A DNA stretch of 64,000 nt from Chimonanthus salicifolius. Taxonomy: Eukaryota > Streptophyta > Magnoliopsida > Laurales > Calycanthaceae. A model generated the notes under the pieces. It ran no database searches, was not told where the DNA came from, and worked only from the letters and a program-made list of their open reading frames with translations. Below are positions 48,035 to 60,167 of the stretch, piece after piece. The stretch is from positions 32,157,175 through 32,221,174 of the forward strand of contig CM023540.1 in NCBI GenBank assembly GCA_013350335.1, read 5' to 3'. The position numbers were made by a program, and so were the translations under genes. Position 1 is the stretch's first letter. Each line of letters starts with the position of its first letter.

Positions 48035-49124
48035 CTACACTATTCTGCATGCATTAGGGTTTTCGTCACTAAACATGGATGTGATATTGTTTCCATCACC
48101 ATTGCCACGGCTGTGATAGTCGTTTACGTAGTTATCTGTTCGACCGTAACCGTATCGCTCAGATTGTGGTGGCGACCGTGGATATGCATAGTCCGGTGCA
48201 TAGGCTGATATATAAGGTGAAGGTTTATAGCTGTTGTAACTGTGTGTGGTAACATAATGTGGACCGTCAGGGACGGAATCCGTAGCCACCGGTGTGAATT
48301 GTTCCAATGGTCATTGTAGCCGTAGGGACGCGGGTGGTGATGAATACATGGATTTCCTCAACGTCCCTAGTTTCCGAGGGCCCGACGGGCTGATTTACAG
48401 CGGTGTCAGCTTCCGGGGGTGATGCTTTCTCCGCTGGAGGTGGATTTTCGGGTGGTGGTGGTGGTGGAGGTGCTTCTTTCGCAGGTTCCGCTGGCGGGGC
48501 TTCTTCCGTGGGTGGTTTCTCAGATGGAGGGCCGTTTGCAGCATCTGGAGCCGACTGTTCGCCACCTTCGGCAGGTTGTGTCGGTGGCTGTGGTTCGCTG
48601 ACTTCGGAGTGGGAACAAATGGTGGCGGTCTTTCCTCGACTTCTTGATGGCTTTGATGATCTTTTCCGGATCGGCCCACCCTACCACAGTCAATTTTTGC
48701 TTTTGGGGATCAATATACACATCATATATGCCTGTGGAAAAAAATAATAATAAACAATATATTTTATTGGATAAGTGGCAAATAAAGATTATAATCTCAA
48801 ACCCCAGTGAAAGTAACTCGAATTATTTTCATGATAATTAGTGACCAAATATTATTACCTTTTATTCCATGCAACGCCTTTTTAATCTTTTGCACACAAC
48901 CATTGCAGTCTATTCTGACGTGAATTTCAGTGATTCGAGGTTTCTGCAAAATTTGACAAGCACCCACAATGCAAAATGTTCAGATAATACTCCTACATTG
49001 GCAAAAGAAAAAAAGAATGAACTCACTGATAGGAGATTTAAGAATTGAATAAACTTATTAATGGAAGGTGACTGCTAAGAAATTGAAGATAGGAGTGGAT
49101 ACATGCCTCTAATTCAGGAACCAT
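48035..49124 (-). CDS. HIPP: Heavy-metal-associated isoprenylated plant protein, frameshifted last exon
   Basis: Three exons on the minus strand: 49107-49124 (MVPELE), 48859-48943 and 48035-48732. Exon 2 and the start of exon 3 make one HMA domain with the metal-binding DCNGC motif, then HGIKGIYDVYIDP and VVGWADPEKIIKAIKKSRK. Exon 3 continues as a proline-rich linker (EKPPTEEAPPAEPAKEAPPP), then HHHPRPYGYNDHW, then THSYNSYKPSPYISAY and FSDENPNACRIV, ending in the CaaX box CRIV (stop 48035-48037). HIPPs bind heavy metals or act as metallochaperone-like adaptors and are membrane-anchored by the lipid on that cysteine. The parts lie in different frames: a shift near 48629-48632, another near 48339-48346 and one near 48305-48310. 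Either the gene is decaying or the assembly has indels here. The first intron starts with GC instead of GT. The family assignment is strong; a functional product is uncertain. Confidence 0.85.
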
Positions 49125-50348
49125 GAGAAGGAGATTTCTTCCCCTAAAGGAAGGGGTAAAGATTTCTTGTATGGGTTGGGAAGGTTGGGAGTGTGATTGT
49201 GGGAATGAAGAATCAGAAGGTGGCATTAATACATGAAGGGGAAATGGAATATTGGAAAGCTAAAAGGTGTGGGGAAGGAAAGGAATCTGAGGGTGAGAGT
49301 GAAAATAGAAAAGAGGTGCTCCTTCCTTCACTTTCACCAGTCCATGTCATATCTCTTAATGGGTGCGGGGAGGAGAAAGGGGGTCGGTGTTTCTTGGAGT
49401 ATTAAGACAAGGGGAATTTACTTTGGATTGCCACCTGTATGATTGAGGTGTGGGTTGGAATATCCTAGCCGACCTCTTAATTAAAGTAGGAGCATGATCA
49501 TGGCTCCTCTGGTCAAAAGATCTGAGTCATTTTCATTGAAAAGGATAGTCTCCATACATTGCAAGAAAAATATGGCCCATTGTTGTCACAAAAATGTGGC
49601 TAATGATTTCTACAGAAAATATCATAATGTATAATTCATTCTCAAAAGTTAGTTAGTGAGATGAGAGTGGTACAAGTGTTATTATATTAATATTTTTAAG
49701 ATAAAACTTCATTTTCAAAAATTAATTATTGAGATAATGGTATCTCGAGTGTTATATAGAGTCATAGGTTTTTCAGTCTAAGTAATGTAGAACTTTTGTC
49801 AACTATATCATTTCTCACCTGTGCCCTACAGCACATAAGATATATGTAGAATCTGCTCTGATACCATGAAGAAAACTATGTTAAACTTTTGAGGTAAAAC
49901 TCACTCTAAAAACTAAGGTATTAAAAGGGAAGCCTCAAATGTTATATAGAATCTTTGGTTTTTTCAGTCCTAGACGATATGAGACTTTGTCGCACATTTA
50001 TTGTATTTTATAAAATTAATTAGGCAAAAGAGAGTATGCATATCTAACCGACTTTAAAATTAAATTAAGAATATTATCACAACTCCTTTACTCTAAAGAT
50101 CCAAGTCCCTTTTAGTAAAAGGACACTTCTTTTGGCATCCCATTCATTGCAAGAAAAATGTGACCCATAAGCAATTACAAGTAATCTTATATGTTGGATC
50201 ACTGGATCGCTGATGATAGAATGCAATTTGCAGTTTGTTGAACGCAACATGTCAAGAACTTGGTCGTTAGAGGAAGACTCTCTTTTTAACACTAAATATT
50301 TGTTATATTTTTATAAAATTTATTAAATAATAATTGAATTTAGAATTT
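49125..50348. other. Upstream region of the HIPP gene with two diverged repeat words
   Basis: It presumably holds the HIPP promoter (minus strand). Words like GGTCAAAAGATCTGAGTCA near 49512 and AAAGATCCAAGTC near 50095, followed by GCAAGAAAAAT, are diverged copies of the opening segment of the tandem duplication at 50349 and 52448. No other gene is recognised. Confidence 0.5.
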
Positions 50349-53300
50349 GAGTGAGAGAATGTCGATGGCTCCAATGGTCAAAAGATCAAAGTCACTCTCA
50401 ATGAAAGGGCACTCTCTTGGCATCCCATTCCTTGCCCATGATTTCAAATGATATAAGCAATCAATGTATTGTATATGTTATAATTGTTGAGATTTATTGT
50501 TGACTTATCTACGTGTATGTAGCAGTACAACCTAAATGTGGTAACGAGTGTATGGAATTGGATAAATGACTTTGATTTCACATATTTTATTTCTAAACCC
50601 TAAACCCTTTCTTCCAAACAAGATGTCCAAAAAGGAACATTCACGTCGAGACCGATAAATGATTCATACGAAAAGAGTTATGTCCATTGACATGATAATA
50701 GTATGCTAACTCAGCTGAGTTCTATTGAGAATCAGTTGAAGTTCTTTAAAAAGGGCCAAGTTTAGCCGATCTCTAAATACATTCGAACCCAATCGAATTT
50801 TAAAATCTAATAGTGAAGCCATAGGTCACATCAAGTAAGGCCCAATGTCTTTTAATAGTAAAAGTAGAATAAATAAGCACCAACATATACTTTCCCTTGT
50901 GTGAAAATGGTGGCCTAGTTAAAGGCATTAGGTCAGCGAGCCAGGAATATTTCAAATCGCAAGGAATGACCCTTTACTAGAAATGGACTAAACTTATGCC
51001 ATAGGTGAAAGCATCTTTCCATTTCAGGATTACATTTCTCTGCATAAATTATCTTTCCCTTTTATACAGAGCCACGGGTCTAACTTGGGTGAGCCCCAAT
51101 TAGAGCCAGCATGAAAAAAACCCCAAAAGTTTAAGTTAGGTTGGCTCCTGCTTGGGTAAAGCTTAAGTTTGGCCAAAAACCCACATCTGAATTACATTTA
51201 TAAAATCTAATTTTATTTAATTGATGTTTTGTATTTATATAAAATTTATGTAACATATTATTTATATTTTATAGAATAATACAGAAGGAATTTCATTTTA
51301 GGCTCAAGAAGCTCAAGCTCAGATAACCTAACATCTTCATTTCAAACTTGAAATCCAGTTTAGGCCTTACAAACATAAATAGGCTGAGCTCAGGTTTACA
51401 AATTCTGGTCAACCTGGGATTAGAGTAGACATCTGGCCGTTAATTGTAAATGGGTCCCAGGCTCGAGCAGGCCCAAAAACCAGCTCGGCCTGCCCAAGTT
51501 TCAGGCTTGTAGCCCTACCTCAACTTAACTTTCACAATCAATAGTAAAAAGTGGAAGTTAATCTTACTTATTCCTCACGTAACGATAGTGGGATGCTATT
51601 GTTTGGCAAGTGGTGGAAGGGTTGCTTGTATTGTTAAATGTTTTACAGGCCATGAAAGAGACCTTTGGGTTTGGCCTCTTTCAATAATTTTGCTGTCAAA
51701 TTTGAGATATAAATGAATTAAATTTCAAATTCAATATCAAATTCTTTTTTGTCTCTTGATCTTAACCGTCAAATTTACTACGAGTCCTTAAAATTTTGAA
51801 GGATACTTATTGTTTTAACCATTAATCTCATCAGTGGGTTAGATTAATAGACTCAACTATTGGATTTGTGTAAAATTATGTATAAATGTAATACTAGTTG
51901 GTGAGTGGGGGGTGAGATTGGATCCCAAGGCTAAGAAGTCAAAGTGCATAAAAGTATTGTCCGAACTAATCTTAAAGAAAAAATTATTTTATATTTGAAA
52001 TGAAAGGATAAGAGGAGTCTTGATTTGTATCTAAATTTCAAATGTAATCCTCATCCATGTTAGCGATAATGATTAGATTTTTACGAGTCTTCAAACTCTC
52101 CCTTATTTTCCTTTCCTGTCAAAATCGAATCCCTTTAATGTTGATACTTGTCGTCCATCCTTCTGATTGTCCCTTCTGTTTTCAATATGTATTTCTTCAT
52201 TTGGATATGTTACCAGGTTCAGAAAATTGAGTTGTAGGCAGCCTTGTTGGGGTGCGAGAACGAGAATTTCACATCGGTTGTGAGGGAGAAAATTTTATAA
52301 GGGACGGGTCACTCCACCTAGTCAAATTGGATGGTTGGCGACGTTCTAGCCGCCGGATAGCCTCACTGTAGAGGAGGATTGTTGGGGTGTGAATGAGAGT
52401 CCCACATCGATTGTGAAGGGAAAAATCTTAAGATTTATAACGGATTTGAGTGAGAGGATGTCGATGGCTCCAATGGTCAAAAGATCAAAGTCACTCTCAA
52501 TGAAAGGGCACTCTCTTGGCATCCCATTCCTTGCAATAAAAATGCGGCCCATGATTTCAACTGATATAAGCAATCAATGCATCATATATGTTATAATTGT
52601 TGAGATTTATTATTGACTTATCACATGTATGTAGCAGTACAACCTAAATGTGTTAATGAGTGCATCGAATTGGATAAATGACTTTAATTTCACATATTTT
52701 ATCTCTAAATCCTAAACCCTTTGTTCCAAACAAGATGTCCAAAAAGGAACATTCACTGTCGAAGACCGATAAATGATTCATATGAAAAGAGTTATACCCA
52801 TTGACATGATAATAGTATGCTAACTCAGCTGAGTTCTATTGCGAATCAGTTGAAATTCCTTAAAAAGGGCCAAGTTTAGCCGATCTCTAAATACATTCGA
52901 ACCCAATCGAATTTTAAAATCTAATAGTGAAGCCATAGGTCACATCAAGTAAGGCCCAATGTCTTTTAATAGTAAAAGAAGAATAAATGAGCACCAACAT
53001 ATACTTTCCCTTGTGTGAAAGTGGTGGTCTAGTAAAGGCATTAGGTCAGCGAGACAGGAATATTTCAAATTGCAAGGAATGACCCTTTACTAGAAATGGA
53101 CTAAACTTATGCCATGGGTGAAAGCATCTTTCCATTTCAAGACTACATTTCTCTGCATATATTATCTTTCCCTTTTATACAGAGCCACGGGTCTAACTTG
53201 GGTGAGGCCCAATCCGAGCCAGCATGAAAAAAACCCCAAAAGGTTTAAGTTAGGTTGGCCCCTACTTGTGTTAAGCTCATCTCTAGGCTCAAAATATCCT

Positions 53301-54640
53301 GCTTGTGTTAAGCTTAAGTTTGGCCAAAAACCCACATCTGAATTACATTTATAAAATCTAATTTAATTTAATTGTTGTTTTGTATAAATATAAAATTTAT
53401 GTAACATATTATTTATATTTTATAGAATAATACAGAAGGAATTTCATTTTAGGCTCAAGAAGCTCAAGCTCAGATAAACTAACATGTTCATTTCAAGCTT
53501 GAAATCCAGTTTAGGCCTTACGAACATAAATAGGCTGAGCTGAGGTTTAACAAATTCTGGTCAACCTGGGATTAGAGTAGACATAAGACATCTGGCCCTT
53601 AATTGTAAATGGGTCCCAGGCTCGAGCAGGCCCAAAAACCAGCTCGGCCTGCCCAAGTTTCGTTCATGTAGCCCTACCTCAACTTAACTTTCCCAATCAA
53701 TAATAAAAAGTGGAAGTTAATCTTACTTATTCCTCACGTAACGATAGTGGGATGCTATTGTTGGGCAAGTGTGGAAGGGTTGCTTGTATTGTTAAATGTT
53801 TTACAGGCCATGAAAGAGACCTTTGGGTTTGGCCTCTTTCTTCAATCATTTTGCTATTAAATTTGAGATATAAATGAATTAAATTTCAAATTCAATATCA
53901 ATTTTTTTTTTGTCTCTTGATCTTAACCGTCAAATTTACTACGAGTCCTTAAAATTTTGAAGGATACTTATTGTTTTAACCATTAATCTCATCAGTGGGT
54001 TAGATTAATAGACTCAACTATTGGATTTGTGTAAAATTATGTATAAATGTAATACTAGTTGGTGAGTGTGAGTGGTGAGATTGAATCCAAGCCGTAGAAG
54101 TCAAAGTGCATAAAAGTATTGTCCGAACTAATCTTAAAGAAAATTTATTTTATATTTGAAATGAAAGGATAAGAGGAGTCTTGATTTGGATCTAAATTTC
54201 AAATGTAATCCTCATCCATGTTAGCGATAATGATTAGATTTTGACGAGTCTTATGGAGATTAAAACAAACACTTTCAATCTCCAATTTTCAAACTCTCCC
54301 TTATTTTCCTTTCCTGTCAAAATCAAATCCCTTTAAATACTGATACTTGTCGTCCGTCCTTTCGATTGTCCCTCTGTTTTCAATTTGTATTTCTTCATTT
54401 GGATATGTTACCAGGTTCATAAAATTGAGTTGTAGGCAGCCTTGTTCGGGTGGGAGAACGAGAGTTTCACATCGGTTGTGAGAGAGAAAATTTTATAAGG
54501 GACTCGGTCACTCTGCCTAGTCAAATTGGATGGTTGGCGACGTTCTAGCTGCCGAAGAGCCTCACTGTAGAGGGAATTGTTGGGGTGCGAACGAGAGTAT
54601 CACATCGATTGTAAGGGGAAAAATCTAAAGATTTATGAGG
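50349..54640. repeat. 2.1-kb tandem duplication, two copies
   Basis: The unit starting GAGTGAGAGAATGTCGATGG at 50349 recurs as GAGTGAGAGGATGTCGATGG at 52448, and the two run in parallel through AAACAAGATGTCCAAAAAGG, GCCAAGTTTAGCCGATCTC, CCTCACGTAACGATAGTGGG and the TRIM at the end. Copy 1 is 2099 bp (50349-52447). Copy 2 is about 2190 bp and carries extra insertions (for example near 53280 and 54251). No gene is recognised in either copy. Confidence 0.9.
52245..52447. mobile_element. TRIM-type element, truncated at the duplication junction
   Basis: It begins TGTTGGGGTGCGAGAACGAG, has the internal words GGTTGGCGACGTTCTAGCCG and CCTCACTGTAGAGG, then a second terminal repeat starting TGTTGGGGTGTGAATGAGAG at 52380. 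That repeat is cut at 52447, where the second copy of the 2.1-kb unit starts. Confidence 0.75.
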
Positions 54641-54697
54641 GATTGTGTTACTCCACCTATTAGGCTAGTCTTTTGGACTAAAAGCCTAATACTAACA
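54443..54697. mobile_element. TRIM-type element with deleted 5' repeat end
   Basis: Terminal repeats start at 54443 (TGTTCGGGTGGGAGAACGAG) and 54578 (TGTTGGGGTGCGAACGAGAG). The second runs to CTAATACTAACA at 54697. The first loses its end and primer-binding region and joins directly to the TTGGATGGTTGGCGACG interior. It carries no protein gene, as in terminal-repeat retrotransposons in miniature. Confidence 0.8.
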
Positions 54698-54947
54698 AGC
54701 CTCAATACTCAGGAAGTTTGATTGCATTAGATTGGATCAAATGGTTCATTGTTTTGCCGGGAATGTGATAATGGGAGTAGCATCTATTTTATAGTTTGGA
54801 TTGGTTCATTTTCACATCAAATTGGTGTCCACCATAGCTGTTAGCAGACATCACCAATGACAATAGTGAGTGGCTACTGCACCTCACATATTCATTTCAA
54901 AGGGTCAAGAATTTGCTAGATGTTGAAGCTTCCACTGGTTACCTTGC

Positions 54948-55453
54948 ATTCAAAGCAATGTTATTAGAACCGGACCGAACCACGGTCAAACAGACGGTAT
55001 GACCAGAACCGCGGTGACTGCGGTTCGGTCATGACCAAAAACCGTTTCTGGGTTAAAATCGCAAAAAACGGGTCATAACCACAGTTTTCTGCGGTTTGGA
55101 CCCAGAAACCGTGCGCCACGAACCGCGGCTCACAAAATTTGGAATTTTTTTTAATTTTTTTCCATTCAACATATAAAAAATTAATATTAAAAAATGTATA
55201 TATTTGAAATATAAATGTTTATTACTATTTCTATCTTATATCTTTCACCGTTTTGGTGTATTACTCAGAGTTTGAATCTTATTTTTAATATTTATATTAA
55301 TGTTATTGGTAAAAGGTGTCTTACTTAATATTATATGTAATATTTATATTATATTACTACTTGACCGGCTTTCACCAAATTTGATCGCGACTGAACCCGG
55401 TTGAACCCAAAATGCCTCGAAGACGATCCGGTTCTGATAACATTGATACAAAG
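54948..55453. mobile_element. TIR element with ACCGG-rich ends and 8-bp flanking repeat
   Basis: The element at 54956-55445 (490 bp) has inverted ends CAATGTTATTAGAACCGGA and, reversed, CAATGTTATCAGAACCGGA (18 of 19 alike). It is flanked by ATTCAAAG and ATACAAAG (7 of 8 alike), an 8-bp duplication as in hAT elements. The interior has repeated ACCGCGG-type words. Partial relatives lie in the array at about 36386, 36692, 37566 and 39650-39690. Confidence 0.8.
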
Positions 55454-56137
55454 ATACCTCATGTACGAATCGACATTCCTGATAGCATAAATTAAGGTTT
55501 TGAGTAAGAAACGTCATTCATACTGTAAGGTTATCGATGAAAATGAATATTCAAAAGGCCAAGGCCGGCCCAAGGTAAACTCTTAAAATGGGCCTTTTAT
55601 ACACTTACAAAAATAAAATCATATATTTTTTTACAAAGTGTAAAACATCCAAATAAGATATTATAATCAAATTTATAAAAAAGTATCATTTAAAATTTAT
55701 TCTTCTCGAGATTTTGAGATGCAAAATTACTAATTAAATTACTATATTCAAGTATTTTTAACATATATTTTTCAAAGATTATTAATCCATTCAATATTTC
55801 TTGTCACAAATTTAATTTCCACTTGTGTCATGTATATTGATTTTTTATTTTTTATTTTTTATTTCTATTTTATTCTATTTAAAAAGAATAGTTGACATGC
55901 TAAAGTATATAATGCATTTAAAACAACTTATAAAGTAAAATTATATTAAAAAATTATCACTCATTTATAAAATATAACGCACAAAATAGTCATTCAAATG
56001 TAAACCCATTTTCTTTCCATTCAACCATCTATATTACAGTGACACTAAGTTTCCTCATTTAAAGACTTCTTTGGGTCATACTTTTATTAAAAGTTCTGAA
56101 AAAATGATAAGAATAATAATTAGTTAAAATCTGACCT
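55454..56137. other. Intergenic, no gene recognised
   Basis: AT-rich stretch between two transposable elements. No coding or repeat signature. Confidence 0.5.
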
Positions 56138-56825
56138 TTATATAAGGCCAGCCATATAGACACCCAGATTTTCTTTCCCTACACACCCATTTTCAAAATT
56201 TTGGGTGAAATTACCCTTTTACGCTTCCACTTAAAAGTGCCGCACGGCATCCACTGAACGAAACATCCGATTTTCTTTTTCAGATGATGTATCGAACGAT
56301 CTATTGCCGCCAGATCTTTTTCTCAACCTTAGATCAGTTGATTGAGAAAGTTTCTACCGGCGGGACCCACCGTACCCCTTCCGTTTTTTATGGTCTATCC
56401 ATCTGTACTATAAGATCTCTGAGCTAACTCGCGTGGGACCCTCATCTTGCCAATTTCTTCCACTGCTGCTTGGGGTGACTGAAATCCAGTTTTGTGGGTT
56501 TTTTTTAGATCCGAGTGGATCCTGCACTTCTGCCCCTAGGATCGACACCACCATGGTCGCCCCTGGCCCACCTATCTACGCCTAAGGAAGACCTTGGATT
56601 TTGGTCAACGGTGGGGCCCTTTGACTGATTTTTTCCCCCTCCCTGCAAGCCATTCGGTCGACATTCATTTGATACATCATCCGAAAGAAAATTCGGATGT
56701 TTCTTCAGTGGATGCCATGCGACACTTTTAAGTGGAAGGGACAAAAGGGTAATTTCACTCAAAATTTTGAAAACGGGTATGTAGGAAAAGAAAATTCGAG
56801 TGTCAATATGGGTAGCCTTATATAA
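56138..56825. mobile_element. Long-TIR element, Mutator-like or hAT-like, non-autonomous
   Basis: The element at 56146-56817 (672 bp) has inverted ends of about 170 bp: GGCCAGCCATATAGACACCC left and, reversed, GGCTACCCATATTGACACTC right, continuing through CCATTTTCAAAATTTTGG-like and CACTTAAAAGTG words. It is flanked by perfect TTATATAA repeats (56138-56145 and 56818-56825). Long TIRs suggest a Mutator-like element. The interior is GC-rich and non-coding. Confidence 0.8.
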
Positions 56826-56954
56826 TCATTTTAATCTTATAATAGAGTCAATTAATCATCCCAATTCTTAATTTTTAAAAGAAAAATAAAACTACAGGAT
56901 AAATATTTTTTATCATGATGGTTAATTCATTTTATTAGAATTATAGATTTAAAA

Positions 56955-57088
56955 TTTGGAAAAAAAAATTGGCCAAATCATTTTGAAATTGCAAAAAGTT
57001 TAACCTGGAGGGGTTGGCTTTGGAAAAAAAAATTGGCCAAATCAATTTGAAATTGCAAAAAGTAACAACTTGGAAGGGTTGGCTTAAT
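56955..57088. repeat. 64-bp tandem duplication
   Basis: TTTGGAAAAAAAAATTGGCC followed by AAATC and TTTGAAATTGCAAAAAGT occurs from about 56955 and again from about 57019. Two copies, non-coding. Confidence 0.75.
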
Positions 57089-57780
57089 AAAAAAATTGAA
57101 CTCGGCCTGAATCGAAGATGCAATCTTTGGATCTAAAGTCATACCTGGTACCATCGCACCACAAATCGATTTCCTAATCAAATAAATATTAAAATAAATT
57201 TATATCATAAAATAAGGTGTGGGAATTTAAAAATTTAACCCGACTTGTGGGCTCTATCTATTTAAGGGCCCTGGGTGGTGGCCTAGTTTACTTAAGGCCA
57301 AGGCAAACCTGTGAGCAACAAAGCATGTTCACTTTGAGGTATTTTGAAAAATTATCCTTGAGACCTTTGAAGTGCTCTATCCTTCTTGGTCTAAGTTGTA
57401 ACACCTTACCTCAAGGGTTTCCTTCGATGGACAAACTTGTGCTTGGGGATTTTCCCCTTGTGTAATTGATTTCCTTACTTGAGTTTGAGTAGGAATTTGG
57501 ATGGATATTTTACTTTTGTATATTTTAAGATCATTAAATTGAGTTTAGAAGGCGAATCAAACGGTCTTTTTTCGACTTTACAATCCCCTTCCATATCATT
57601 ATATAGGCATATATAGGATTCAAAACTGACGCTGTGGAGAGAGCCCTAAAGCACCGGTTTGAAGTTACTCAAGCAAGAGAAGATAGAATCCTTCAGTTGC
57701 AATAGAAACTCCTGGACAGTCTCAACAATCTCTCCTTTAAATGAGACCGGCCATTCCATCTGAAAGATCTCTCGAGTACA
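57089..57780. other. Intergenic, no gene recognised
   Basis: No gene or element could be placed here. Confidence 0.45.
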
Positions 57781-58038
57781 CAGTGTTTCTCGGCCGATAT
57801 TCATAATATCAGTCTTTTTTTAAAATAAAGAAATTCAAAATGGTGGTGGGCCCGAGTTGATATCTCGACCGATATTGGACCAATATCGGCCCAGATTTTC
57901 GTTTTCAATTTTTTTTTAAAAAAAAACCAGCTTCCTTTTGGGTTATTTATTTATTTTTAATTCAGAAAAAAATTACCGATATTAAAAAAAAAAAAAAAAG
58001 AGGAGAGAGAAATTTATTGGCCGAATTTTTCACCTCTG
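57781..58038. mobile_element. ATCGGCCGAT family, copy 3, shortened
   Basis: It starts CAGTGTTTCTCGGCCGATAT and ends GGCCGAATTTTTCACCTCTG, whose reverse (CAGAGGTGAAAAATTCGGCC) matches the family terminus. It shares GGTGGTGGGCCCG and the A-rich AGAGGAGAGAGAA stretch with copy 1. The flanks do not show a matching target duplication. Confidence 0.65.
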
Positions 58039-60167
58039 CTTATATCACTTTTTAGAACTGAGCATCCATCTCAAAAGATTAATCTATTAAATAGAATAAC
58101 TTAAATTTTTAAATCTTCCTCTGTCCTTTCAATATAGAACTCGTTTGCAGCTGTACTGATTTCAAGTCCCTAAATGGATGTCCTAATTGGGTGAATATGT
58201 CCTAATTGGGTGAATTTTTATTTTTTATATTTGTTGAGAATGGATTTTTTCCCCACCAAGGGCACAATGAGGACATTAGTTGACTCTGCGCTTGTTATCA
58301 TTTCTTTGTCCTTGGATAGATTGATACCTTGGTGGAAATCATTTCCCTTTGCTACTCCCTTCAGTGATAGGTGTAAAATTAACACACGTGTAAATCACTA
58401 TAAATTTTCAGCAATATCGGTGAAGCGAACCGCATGAGTTGTGCCAATTGATTTTATGCCAATTAGCAACCCATTGCTTTCCATAGTCAAGTTATTATAA
58501 TTCCATAACAGTACAATAACTTGGGTTACTTCCAATCAGAGGTGGGAACCGTGATTTTGACGGCGAGGATTGATTACATGGTGTCGGCAGCTGGCTTTGG
58601 AATTTACATCCAAAGCTTTAAAATGTGATTCAGGGAATAAACTAGTTTTTTTGTTGTGTTTTTTTTTTTTGGGTGTTTGTAGGATTCTCTAGTTTTATTA
58701 GATCATAACGGATTATATGTTTTTAATATAATAGAAAATAATAACCTCAATTATTTTTGGATTTCCTACCCAGTGGCCCACGTAGAGCTTTGTGCCAAGT
58801 GAAAAAAAATGATATTTATTATTTTTCCCTGGAATAATTGTTGCCTCCACTAGTGAGTTTGGTAAAAATAAACCCACAATTGTATATTGTGAGTCCAAAT
58901 TATTAAGAGCAAATCACATGCATTAGAAAACTTGATAGGGTGTTTTACATTTTAATAATAGCATAACTCTTATTATTTACATCATTGAAAAATAAATGTG
59001 AAAAGAATGAGTCCAACATTTGTAACTAGGCGGACGTGACACATGAGTATTCTCAAAAGACCCCATTAAACCTAGTTTACCACTTAAAACCCATATTAAG
59101 CCTTAATGGCTTGCTTTTTCAATGACATGCCATATTCAATGATTCAAAAGAAACAATAACACCCTAACACATTACTTTTTTTTAAAGATTTAAGCCAAAT
59201 GGGAATCCTATTAAGGTAAGTGGGTCTAGATATTCTAAACTAGGAAAGTGGGATTAGTGACTTTGTTCTTTTAATGATCAGAAATCCACCTGCCGTGCGT
59301 TGGGATTTGAAAGCTTTGATTGTTTAGAGATGGGCAGATATCACAGCCATAGGAAATCCAAGAGTCCAGCTGCTGACAGCACAAGAAGATTTGGTGCAGC
59401 CCCTCTTTTTCTAAAGTTCCCTTGTTCATATTCTATTTCCATCTTTGTTAATAGGTATTGTGGCCAAGGATGGAATTATTATTAAGCAATGTCCATACAT
59501 CCCATTAAAAAAATGTTTTTCTATTATTGCTCCTTCAAAAATAATTTTATACTTGTAATCATGGTGGATATGAGCCGCCTAACAAATTATATCAGAAGAC
59601 AGTGGATATGAGCCGTCTAATAAGTTATATCAGAAGACAGGGATAGTTAGATTATGATAGAAGATGACCAACTTTAAAAAAACTCTTTGTTTCAAAAATT
59701 TAATCAAGTCATTGAAAAATATTTTTACTTATCCAACAGTGAAAATATATTAAACAGACATTATAATGGTTGAATCTAAATTTAAATGAGAGAAATGAAA
59801 TTTAATAGGTTGGATTTATTATGAAATGCCATCCATGTCGTCTTCATAGTAAGAACGAAAATAGATGCAACAATAGGGACATATGTGAAAAACCCAAAAT
59901 CGATCATCAAGTTCTAAGCCATCTTTACATGCACGTCATTTGTCAAGATCTCACGAAATTATTGGATGTAACATTAGATAAATTAATCAAAAAAAATATC
60001 TAATTAGAAAGAAAACAAAGTTCATGATACCTCTCTCATTTGATTTATTCATTAGAATATCTCGATATTTTCATGAACTCTGATAAATAATAGAGATATA
60101 AACATATGAATAACGATTGAAGATCAAGTTGAATTTTTCATTAAGTAAAATCCATATGTTGTTACGT
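58039..60167. other. Intergenic with a short tandem repeat
   Basis: No gene is supported. A 38-bp unit starting GTGGATATGAGCCG is tandemly repeated at 59564-59601 and 59602-59639. A short frame at 59300-59485 (with MGRYHSHRKSKSP) recalls the start of arginine/serine-rich splicing proteins but is too short to call. Confidence 0.5.

Noticed and set aside
48403..48747. A glycine/serine-rich open frame on the plus strand
   Set aside because: It is the antisense of the proline-rich linker and HMA exon of the HIPP gene on the minus strand.
59300..59485. A short frame recalling an arginine/serine-rich splicing protein start
   Set aside because: It is too short, has no splice partner or domain, and could be chance.
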